From an uncultured Lachnospiraceae bacterium (GTDB lineage Bacteria; Bacillota; Clostridia; Lachnospirales; Lachnospiraceae): a DNA stretch of 64,000 nt. The position numbers and the translations under genes are program-made. The stretch is from positions 1 to 64,000 of the forward strand of contig CANOVJ010000007.1 in NCBI GenBank assembly GCA_947570615.1, read 5' to 3'. Every line of letters starts with the position of its first letter. Position 1 is the first letter of the stretch. Below the pieces are notes generated by a model. It had not been told where the DNA came from. It did no database searches and was given only the letters and a program-made list of their open reading frames with translations. Below, piece by piece: positions 43,269 through 49,677 of this stretch.

Positions 43269-43350
43269 CAAAATATGACAGTATCCCCCGTGCTTCAACT
43301 GCATCCAGATACAAAGAATGCATCTTTTGACAAAACTTAAAGCTTTACTT

Positions 43351-44715
43351 TCAGTTTGTATTTACTTCAGCGGCAAAAATTTTGCTGCATAATTCTGTAT
43401 ATTCATCATATGAAATTTCAGCATCATTCAATGTATATTTCATGCCGGCCTCCGCATTATTGAAATCGGCAGGTTCCTCGCCGAAATTCATCTCTGCTGT
43501 CAGGTTATCAGCTCCTTCAAATTTTTCCATATGGTAAAATTCAAATCCTGCACTCGACCTGTTGCTATACATAATCCATACAGCTCCGTTATAATAAGTA
43601 TACGAAAGCGTGAGGGCAGTGCCGCCTGGCGCCGCAAACTCATATACTTTGTTATCACGCGCATCAAGATATATACCGCCATAAGGACCATTAATGATCA
43701 GTTCATTTTCACCATCATTGTCAAGATCGACTTTCTCTCCGACAGAATATGAGTTCCATTCTTCAGAGTCCCTGTTTAAATCAGTAATATAAAATGTCGA
43801 ATCTGTGGAGTCGGATGCACTTATTGAGCCACTTATGAATAAATCCAACAGTTCTTCTGCTGTCGCTTCCGAATCTGCATTTTCAACCGCATGTACACTG
43901 TCCTCCTGCTGATTTGCAGAGACATCCGATGATTTATAAAACCTGAATTCATTTATGCCTGCAAAATCAGTCCATTCCTGACCCAAAATGGTTACTGTTG
44001 CGATATCTTCATCCAATGTGATAACTCCATTCACTTTATCATCGCCATCACCAGGACCTGATGCTGTAAACGCTAATCCGTCTTCCGTTTCCATTCCGAT
44101 ACCGTCATCTAATAAGAACAACCTGTACAGATCTATCTGAATCCGATAGGTTCCATCATTGTTTTTCTTTATTTCCAATGCCGGCTCATTTACATCATAA
44201 TCATTATATACGCCCTCATACTCATATACGTCAGCCACCGTTTCCGTTATCTTTGTGGCATGATATAAAAATTCAGCCTCTTTAAATGAAGATTTCCCAT
44301 AATATACACCTATTCCATCTGTGCTGTATTCAAGAATATAATAACTGAAAACAGCCTCTCCATCAGAAAATGTCTGTTCAGGATACTTTATATAGATTCT
44401 GTTATCTTCCGTGGTTTCTATATTAGATGAATCGGCTAAGAAACGGTAAGAAGATTCTGATTCATAATCGGAAATGTCATAGCCATGGGATGTCTTTTTA
44501 ATCGATAATTTGCCGGTTCCATAATCCGATAAATAACTATATTCTCCCGTCAGGCTTTCCAACACATCATCTTTACTTTCCACCGTATCGTCACTGATTT
44601 GGGCGGCGCCTGTCACGTCTGCCGGATTCTCTTCCGGATTTTCAGCCTGCCCGCATGCCGAAAGTACAGACATAACTATTCCCATCGCCATCATCATTTT
44701 TATTTTTTTCATCAT
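43351..44715 (-). CDS. Lipoprotein of unknown function
   Basis: 454 residues. The lipoprotein signal is MMKKIKMMMAMGIVMSVLSAC with C21, after a GAGGAAA ribosome binding site. The mature protein is acidic and beta-rich: a first domain of about 200 residues (LTGEYSYLSDYGTGKLSIKK, YEYEGVYNDYDVNEPALEIK), an Asp/Ser/Glu-rich linker, and a second domain with an EF-hand-like Asp-rich loop (VGEKVDLDNDGENELIINGP) of the kind that binds calcium. I recognise no family. The gene is clearly AT-richer than its neighbours, which suggests recent acquisition. It stands alone. Confidence 0.8.
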   Translation of the reverse strand: MMKKIKMMMAMGIVMSVLSACGQAENPEENPADVTGAAQISDDTVESKDDVLESLTGEYSYLSDYGTGKLSIKKTSHGYDISDYESESSYRFLADSSNIETTEDNRIYIKYPEQTFSDGEAVFSYYILEYSTDGIGVYYGKSSFKEAEFLYHATKITETVADVYEYEGVYNDYDVNEPALEIKKNNDGTYRIQIDLYRLFLLDDGIGMETEDGLAFTASGPGDGDDKVNGVITLDEDIATVTILGQEWTDFAGINEFRFYKSSDVSANQQEDSVHAVENADSEATAEELLDLFISGSISASDSTDSTFYITDLNRDSEEWNSYSVGEKVDLDNDGENELIINGPYGGIYLDARDNKVYEFAAPGGTALTLSYTYYNGAVWIMYSNRSSAGFEFYHMEKFEGADNLTAEMNFGEEPADFNNAEAGMKYTLNDAEISYDEYTELCSKIFAAEVNTN

Positions 44716-45021
44716 TCATTTTCCTCATTTCTGCACTGCATCCCCAGACCATCACGAAAACCCGATACTTACATGCAAAACTAAAGCACCGACCAATCGC
44801 CCCTTTATCAGCGATATCTAAAAACACGAAAACGCAGGGTTCCCCAACCATTCCGGTGAACCCCACAAAACCTTAATAATCCCAATACAAAGCAACGCTT
44901 TCTATTTACTTTAAACCATTCCTCAATACTTTTGCCTGCGAGTACCCAGATTCCCATGGCATCAATTCAAGATTGCCGCCTGTACAGCGTGTACCCTGCG
45001 CTGATCCGGATCCTGGACGGC
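44716..45021. other. Intergenic region, no gene seen
   Basis: Between two minus-strand genes. It should contain the promoter of the lipoprotein gene. A weak GGGTTC/GAACCC stem near 44838-44864 is the only structure noted. Confidence 0.4.
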
Positions 45022-45693
45022 TCAGTCCACCTTAACCTCCAAATAGCCAAGGAGCTTGCTCATGTCATACTCGGAGATGACTCCCAGATTGGAGTCGTAA
45101 AACTTTCCGTCATAGTGTACCAGGTAGTGGCAGTAAAGCCCCATTTTTTCCATCATGATACAGCATTTGGGCAGTGTGGCCTCCTGACCTTCCGTGTATA
45201 CAATAATATCACTGTGGTCGATACCGTAATAATTCAGCGCCGAGATCACCCGTCCCATGGTTCCCTGCCATTCCCGGCAGTCCATCACGCTGATTACCTC
45301 CGCGATGGTGACGCCGGCCAGCATGGCCACACAGGTCTGGCCGCAGAGTCCGTCCTCCGGCTGAATGATAATGTCGAGCCCGTCGATTTTCCGAATCGGA
45401 TTTTCAAAGCTGTAGGGACTGTTCTGATTCACGTGGATCAGGCTTTTGGTGATATGAAGCAGTATTTTATGGACTTTGGAGATGTCCATATGGGAGACGT
45501 CCTCCTCCTGCAGATGGATCTTGTAGATCCCCTTTGTCTCGGGGAGAAGGGTGCAGGCAACGATCTTATTGTCCAGAACCAGCTCGCCCTCAATCTCGCC
45601 CCGCTGTCTGCAGACCTCCCATACGTTGAAGGGGATACGGATGGTGTAAATGTCCCCCTCCTTTTCGATTTTTCCACTGAAAAAATACCTCAT
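45022..45693 (-). CDS. Fusion of DUF1905-like barrel and C39-like cysteine peptidase domain
   Basis: 223 residues. ATG 45693 follows GGAGG with an ATTTTT spacer; the open frame upstream is not needed. The first ~65 residues (FFSGKIEKEGDIYTIRIPFN, RGEIEGELVLDNKIVACTLL) resemble the small beta-barrel DUF1905. From about residue 105 the pattern changes to a papain-like fold of the C39/BtrH type: EDGLCGQTCVAMLAGV with C121 as nucleophile, and HYDGKFYDSNLGV with H193 and D200 as the other catalytic residues. No signal peptide and no transporter are present, so this is not a leader peptidase of a normal bacteriocin exporter. The substrate is unknown. Both domain calls are by pattern. Confidence 0.65.
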   Translation of the reverse strand: MRYFFSGKIEKEGDIYTIRIPFNVWEVCRQRGEIEGELVLDNKIVACTLLPETKGIYKIHLQEEDVSHMDISKVHKILLHITKSLIHVNQNSPYSFENPIRKIDGLDIIIQPEDGLCGQTCVAMLAGVTIAEVISVMDCREWQGTMGRVISALNYYGIDHSDIIVYTEGQEATLPKCCIMMEKMGLYCHYLVHYDGKFYDSNLGVISEYDMSKLLGYLEVKVD

Positions 45694-45968
45694 AAAAATC
45701 CTCCATTCTTGCCCGCCTCTGAACCGGGGACAGTGATATAATATTTTGATCAGATTCATTCGTTCCGTTCGGATCTTTGGAAATTGCAGCGCAGGAGAGG
45801 ATTCCTGCTATAAATAAAAATACCAGATTTCTTCCGGCTTGAAAACATATTTTTGCTCCAAATGTATAAAAAATATGTGAAATTTGAAGAAATATTAAAT
45901 GTTAAAAAAATAACAGGTCTGGAGAAATATTGTATTTAAAAAGAAACAATTTTTTGGCAAAAAAATAC

Positions 45969-45997
45969 TTGTCAGAAACAGAATTTTCGGATATAAT
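45969..45997 (+). promoter_or_regulatory. Promoter of tRNA-Gln
   Basis: TTGTCA (45969-45974), 17-bp spacer, TATAAT (45992-45997), 18 bp before the tRNA. The region 45770-45965 upstream is AT-rich and holds no gene. Confidence 0.8.
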
Positions 45998-46015
45998 AGC
46001 AAACGTGATCAAGAT

Positions 46016-46087
46016 TGGGCTATCGCCAAACGGTAAGGCAACGGACTCTGACTCCGTCATTTCAAGGTTCGAATCCTTGTAGCCCAG
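46016..46087 (+). tRNA. tRNA-Gln (anticodon CTG)
   Basis: 72 bases, full cloverleaf. Acceptor TGGGCTA pairs with TAGCCCA, anticodon stem ACGGA with TCCGT around loop CTCTGAC (anticodon CTG at 46048-46050), and T arm CAAGG-TTCGAAT-CCTTG. CCA is not encoded. Its own promoter and terminator flank it. It reads CAG codons. A decayed partial copy lies at 47179-47237. Confidence 0.95.
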
Positions 46088-46095
46088 CGAATGTG

Positions 46096-46127
46096 ACCCG
46101 GCAGAGAAAATCTGCCGGGTTTTCTTA
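46096..46127 (+). terminator. Rho-independent terminator after tRNA-Gln
   Basis: ACCCGGCAGA (46096-46105), GAAAA loop, TCTGCCGGGT (46111-46120), TTTCTT. Confidence 0.92.
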
Positions 46128-46128
46128 T

Positions 46129-46211
46129 GTGCAGGGGCGCAAAAGGGAATTTGCTGTTGTTGCAGCGTGTGCCCCGCGGCGAGTAGAGGGGAAATTTCCT
46201 CTGCCGATTAC
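46129..46211 (+). repeat. Two-hairpin dispersed element, copy 2 (after tRNA-Gln)
   Basis: Hairpin 1: GGGGCGCA (46134-46141) with TGTGCCCC (46068-type wobble, 46168-46175), purine-rich bulge AAAGGGAATTT, inner stem GCTGT/GCAGC (46153-46157, 46162-46166). Hairpin 2: GTAGAGG (46183-46189) with CCTCTGC (46198-46204). It begins right after the T-rich end of the tRNA terminator. The stems differ in sequence from copies 1 and 3 but still pair. Confidence 0.78.
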
Positions 46212-46284
46212 CTGAAAATGCGGTGTTTATGCGGACCTGGCGGACAGGTCAATTTGAAAATTCTAAACAGGCAGATTTGGTTTC

Positions 46285-46313
46285 TTGTAATCAGAGTGTA
46301 AGCTGTATATAAT
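46285..46313 (+). promoter_or_regulatory. Promoter of the broken Rpn-type gene
   Basis: TTGTAA (46285-46290), 17-bp spacer, TATAAT (46308-46313), 21 bp before the start codon. Confidence 0.65.
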
Positions 46314-46334
46314 AATTACAGAGGGAGAAAGCGC

Positions 46335-47059
46335 ATGAAATTCCTGAATAAGCAGGACGGAAACGAGGAAGAGCGGGTTTCCGATACGAATTTTAAAATC
46401 GTGGGAAGGGAAACGAAGAAGTACCACTGGGAATGCCAGAGCAGTACGGACAGCAGTATGCTTGTCAGGTTTTTGAGTATGATACACAGATCGCTCTGGA
46501 TGAGGGAGAGATAAAAGGGCGGGTTCTCACAGCCACCCTGCCGCATTCAGCGGCATTGTTTTTAAGATGTGACAGGTCAACGCCGGACAGCCTGAGAATA
46601 GAAATTGTGACGCCGGGAGGCAGTGTCGGCTATGATATTCCGGTGATGAAATCTCAGAGCTACAGTATCGACGAAATTTTCGAAAAAGGGCTTTTATTTC
46701 TGATACCGTTTTATATCTTTTTGCATGAAAGCCGGTTTAAAGAGTATGATAAGGATGCGGATAAGCTACGGGCTTTAAAGGATGAATACGGGGATATCAT
46801 GGGCAGGCCAGAAGGCCTGCTGGATGCGGGGCAAATCAGCGAATATACGAAATGTACGCTGATCGATATGTCCAATAAGGTATTAGAGCATATTGCCCGG
46901 AAATATGAAAATGTCAGGGAAGGAGTGAAATCAGTTATGGGAGGAAGAGTACTTGATTATGAGGCCAAGAGGATAAAGAACGAAGGAAAGCTGGAAGGAA
47001 GGCTGGAAGGAAATTTGGCTAACGATGAAATGATAACAGATCTCTATATGAAGAACTGA
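46335..47059 (+). pseudogene. Rpn-type (PD-(D/E)XK transposase-like) protein, truncated and frameshifted
   Basis: A GAGGGAGAAA site precedes ATG 46335. The first frame gives ~46 codons ending KKYHWECQSS and LVRF, then loses register at the T run 46470-46474: one more T would give RFFEYDTQIALDEGEIKG, as continued in the frame that ends at 47059. The core (YHWECQ, FEYDTQIAL, FLIPFYIFLHE) is that of the Rpn/YhgA-like family of recombination-promoting nucleases. The usual first ~80 residues are missing, including much of the nuclease core. The end has the GKLEGRLEGNLA repeats that are common in the family. Promoter and start signals are intact, so a short product may be made. Confidence 0.7.
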
Positions 47060-47104
47060 AAAATAAAATTCTTTTGGAATTACTGCTAATGTTGAAGCGA
47101 TAGG

Positions 47105-47146
47105 ACCGGGACGTCCTCTGGATAAGGTATGGCGTTCCGGTTTTTT
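47105..47146 (+). terminator. Terminator after the broken Rpn-type gene
   Basis: ACCGGGACG (47105-47113) pairs with CGTTCCGGT (47133-47141) with one G-T pair, then a T-run to 47146. Confidence 0.75.
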
Positions 47147-47178
47147 ACAGGTGCCGGGTGAGACTTCCCTATAAATAA

Positions 47179-47237
47179 TGATCAGATGACAGGGCCCTGA
47201 CCCCGTCATTTGAGGGTTCGAATTGTTGTAACCCGGC
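47179..47237 (+). pseudogene. Relic of a tRNA-Gln gene (3' part)
   Basis: From the anticodon (CTG kept at 47197-47199) to the acceptor end the sequence matches the intact tRNA-Gln at about 35 of 42 positions: CCCGTCATTTGAGGGTTCGA and TTGTAACCCGG. Just upstream TGATCAGAT matches the TGATCAAGAT before the real tRNA, so the acceptor 5' strand and D arm were deleted. It cannot fold as a tRNA. It has its own terminator downstream, which points to a duplicated tRNA gene rather than a pure attachment site. Confidence 0.75.
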
Positions 47238-47246
47238 GAATAAATC

Positions 47247-47272
47247 CGATGGATTGGTTCCATCGTTTTTTT
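47247..47272 (+). terminator. Terminator after the tRNA relic
   Basis: CGATGGA (47247-47253) pairs with TCCATCG (47259-47265), then seven Ts. Confidence 0.8.
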
Positions 47273-47413
47273 GATTGAGACGGGCTATACTTTAGAATTA
47301 TTAAACAATAAAAACTTGAATGCAACAATTTCTATGGAAAAGCAATTTTTATGTAAATGAGATTTTCCAGCAAAAGGCATATGCAGAAAGATGGTTGAAG
47401 AAAAGGGCATTTA

Positions 47414-47441
47414 TTGAAATTATTGTGAGGACGTGTATAAT
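47414..47441 (+). promoter_or_regulatory. Promoter upstream of the RlmA-type gene
   Basis: TTGAAA (47414-47419), 16-bp spacer, TATAAT (47436-47441). The stretch 47273-47602 holds no gene otherwise. Confidence 0.65.
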
Positions 47442-47602
47442 AAACAGTAAGAGAGCGGATTGATAAGGATGAACTGGAGAAGAAAACAGGGGCTGTTTTT
47501 ATAGTGGCTTCAATCCCGATTCTGTTTTGTATTTTTCACATGGAAGTTGTTTGGAGCAGTGAGGAGCGCAGTAAGACTTTACACATAAAGGAAACACCGA
47601 AA

Positions 47603-48412
47603 ATGATCTTAACGGAATATCTGAAATGCCCCATATGTTCGTCCCCTTTTGTGCTGAGCGGAGATGAAAAAAGCCTCGTCTGCGGCCGCGGCCATAATTT
47701 CGATCTGGCCCGGCAGGGATATGTGAATCTCTGCGGCGGTTCCATGGGAAAGCTTTATGAACAAAAGGAGCTTTTCCAGGCAAGGAGGAACGTCTACGAG
47801 GCGGGATTTTTCAGAGGGGTGGAGGAGGCGGCCGGAGCCCTTTTGAAGGAGCTTTTTCCCGGGAACGGGGCGGTGGTCGTGGAGGCCGGATGCGGGGAGG
47901 GCTCGTTTCTGTCCCGTATGGAGCGGGACAATCCGGGGAACCGCTATATTGGTCTGGATATATCAAAGAACGCGGTCAGGATGGCGGCCCGGGGAAACCC
48001 CAGGATCAGCTGGCTTGTTGCGGATATCTGTAAAATCCCCATAAAGGACGGATGCATCGATTGTATTATTGACATGCTCACGCCGGCGAATTATACTGAA
48101 TTCAACCGGATTTTAAAACCGGGGGCGTACATAATGAAAATTATCCCCGGCGACTCTTATCTGAGGGAGCTGCGCCGGAATCTGGGGCTGGGCCGGTATG
48201 AAAACAAAGGGGTGGACAGCTTCTTTTCCGGTCAGTTTGAGTTGCTTGACCGCAGGCAGATCACGTATGTTTTTGACTGTGAGCCCTCCATTTCGGAGGA
48301 TATCTATGTTATGACGCCAATGTCAGAAAAGCGCGAAGAGGAGAGCCTTCGGAAAAGGGTGGATTCGGTTACCATGGATCTGACACTGATGGTGGGGAAA
48401 GTCCGGAAGTAA
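47603..48412 (+). CDS. RlmA-type 23S rRNA (guanine-N1)-methyltransferase
   Basis: 269 residues from ATG 47603 (AAAGGA upstream); the longer open frame from 47504 is unlikely. The N-terminal zinc finger (C9, C12, C27, H31 in LKCPICSSPF and VCGRGHNFDLARQGYVNLC) is diagnostic of the RlmA family, as is the Rossmann motif VVEAGCGEGSFLSRM and the later DMLTPANYTEFNRILKPG. The family methylates G745 or G748 of 23S rRNA; in Gram-positives RlmA(II)/TlrB changes sensitivity to tylosin and telithromycin. It is a single gene, 35 bp before the SGNH hydrolase gene, which may be cotranscribed. Confidence 0.88.
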   Translation: MILTEYLKCPICSSPFVLSGDEKSLVCGRGHNFDLARQGYVNLCGGSMGKLYEQKELFQARRNVYEAGFFRGVEEAAGALLKELFPGNGAVVVEAGCGEGSFLSRMERDNPGNRYIGLDISKNAVRMAARGNPRISWLVADICKIPIKDGCIDCIIDMLTPANYTEFNRILKPGAYIMKIIPGDSYLRELRRNLGLGRYENKGVDSFFSGQFELLDRRQITYVFDCEPSISEDIYVMTPMSEKREEESLRKRVDSVTMDLTLMVGKVRK

Positions 48413-48447
48413 GCTTCCAGACGCTCTGTTGGAGCAGGAGTATAAAA

Positions 48448-48990
48448 ATGAGAGTATTATTTATTGGAAACAGTCACACTTTCTATAATGATATGCCGCA
48501 TCTGTTTGCACAGATCTGCCGTGAAAAGGGGAGGGATGTGGAGGTGACCATGCTGACCCATGGAGGAAAGGGCTGGGACTTCCACGTGGAGGAGCCGGAG
48601 GTAAGGTTTAATATCTTCTATGGAGGATATGACGCGGTGGTTCTTCAGCACACGGCCCATCCCATGGGGGATCCGGAAGTGATGAACCGGTGTGGCAGGA
48701 CGCTGATCGAATGGGTCAGGCAGGCTGGCGCGCGTCCGATCCTGTATATGACCTGGACTGCCAGGGCGGACGGGGAAGCGGCGCAGGCGGGTATGAGCGG
48801 CGCTTACAGGAGATTACAGCAGGAGACCGGATGCGAGATGGCCCCGGTAGGAGAGAACTGGTGGAAGTATCACAGGGAGCATCCCGATGAGGAAATGTAC
48901 GCGGAGGATGGAGAGCACGCCTCGCTGACCGGTTCGAGACTGGCGGCGGCCACCATCGCGGAGGTTTATCTGGGAGGGCTCCGGGACTGA
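48448..48990 (+). CDS. Small SGNH/GDSL-like hydrolase
   Basis: 180 residues, preceded by GGAGCAGGAG. The start RVLFIGNSHTFYNDM has GNSH in place of GDS, with S9 as the likely nucleophile; LTHGGKGWDFH supplies the glycine block, and EDGEHASLTGSRLAA near 155-170 gives the Asp and His of the triad. No signal peptide, so cytosolic. Such enzymes deacetylate sugars or cleave esters; the closest look is to the DUF4886-like group. A weak terminator (49074-49093) follows. Substrate unknown. Confidence 0.8.
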   Translation: MRVLFIGNSHTFYNDMPHLFAQICREKGRDVEVTMLTHGGKGWDFHVEEPEVRFNIFYGGYDAVVLQHTAHPMGDPEVMNRCGRTLIEWVRQAGARPILYMTWTARADGEAAQAGMSGAYRRLQQETGCEMAPVGENWWKYHREHPDEEMYAEDGEHASLTGSRLAAATIAEVYLGGLRD

Positions 48991-49073
48991 TTATACAGAG
49001 AAATGCAGTTGAAACATAGAGAGCGGCTTTACCCCCCTCAGGGGGAGCGCAGTACGGCGGAGATGGAACTGGC

Positions 49074-49093
49074 ACCGCTGCGCCGCGGTTTTT
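49074..49093 (+). terminator. Weak terminator after the SGNH hydrolase gene
   Basis: ACCGC (49074-49078) with GCGGT (49085-49089), followed by TTTT; the stem is short. Confidence 0.4.
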
Positions 49094-49139
49094 GAGAAAC
49101 CCCAGGTTTTTCATGGGAAGCCTCTCTTTATCATAGGAA

Positions 49140-49431
49140 AAGGCGATGAAGGGAAGAGTAGACGGTCTGTGCTTTGACAGAGACCCCGGGCTGGTGAAAA
49201 CGGGGAAAGCGGCAGGGCGATCGAATATGGCCCCGGAGCCGCGTACCGAAAGCAGAGATGCTCAGGCTACGACGGGTTCACCCGTTACAGTGACAGGCTA
49301 TCGGCAGATCATTTCCTGCCCGTAGTTTACGAGGCTCCTGCTGCGAGGCATGAGTGAATTTGGGGTGGTATCACGAAGCGCAAGGCTCTCGTCCCTGAAA
49401 AGAAATTTTCAGAGAGGAGGGTCTTCTTTTT
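49140..49431 (+). promoter_or_regulatory. T-box riboswitch (Met specifier) of the metG leader
   Basis: The leader has the T-box parts in order: GAAGGGAAGAGTAGAC at the base of stem I, AGAGA-type bulge and the distal loop GGCTGGTGAAAACGG (49189-49204), an ATG specifier in CGAATATGGCC (ATG at 49227-49229), the T-box box GGGGTGGTATCACGAAGCG (49362-49380) and a terminator (CTGAAAA/TTTTCAG inner stem, 49395-49412, then TCTTCTTTTTT). Uncharged tRNA-Met would bind it and allow read-through into metG. The downstream gene is MetRS, which fits the ATG specifier. Confidence 0.88.
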
Positions 49432-49434
49432 TAT

Positions 49435-49520
49435 GCGCAGGGGCGCACAGAGGAATCTGTTGCATACGCAACGTGCGCCCCGCGCGGCGGGCAGGGAGAA
49501 AAGCATTCCCTGCCTGATCA
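49435..49520 (+). repeat. Two-hairpin dispersed element, copy 3 (metG leader)
   Basis: Hairpin 1: GGGGCGCAC (49440-49448) with GTGCGCCCC (49473-49481), bulge AGAGGAATCT, inner stem GTTGC/GCAAC with loop ATAC. Hairpin 2: GGCAGGGA (49490-49497) with TCCCTGCC (49507-49514). It starts directly after the T-run of the T-box terminator, so it lies only in read-through metG mRNA. Confidence 0.8.
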
Positions 49521-49677
49521 GTCGATTGCAGCGTTGGAAAATATCACACCGGAACACCCCGGAACCAGGACACCACACAGATCACGCGGACAAAAGCGCT
49601 CCTGGCGATGCGCAGAGGGTAAGCCGCGGCAGGCAATGCGGAAGGGATTTCGGAGGGGCTCGGAAATGGAGGATGAA

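Noticed and set aside
46016-47237. tRNA-Gln and its relic as attL/attR of an integrated element
   Set aside because: The relic includes part of the upstream flank and its own terminator, and there is no integrase between, so a decayed duplicate gene explains it better.
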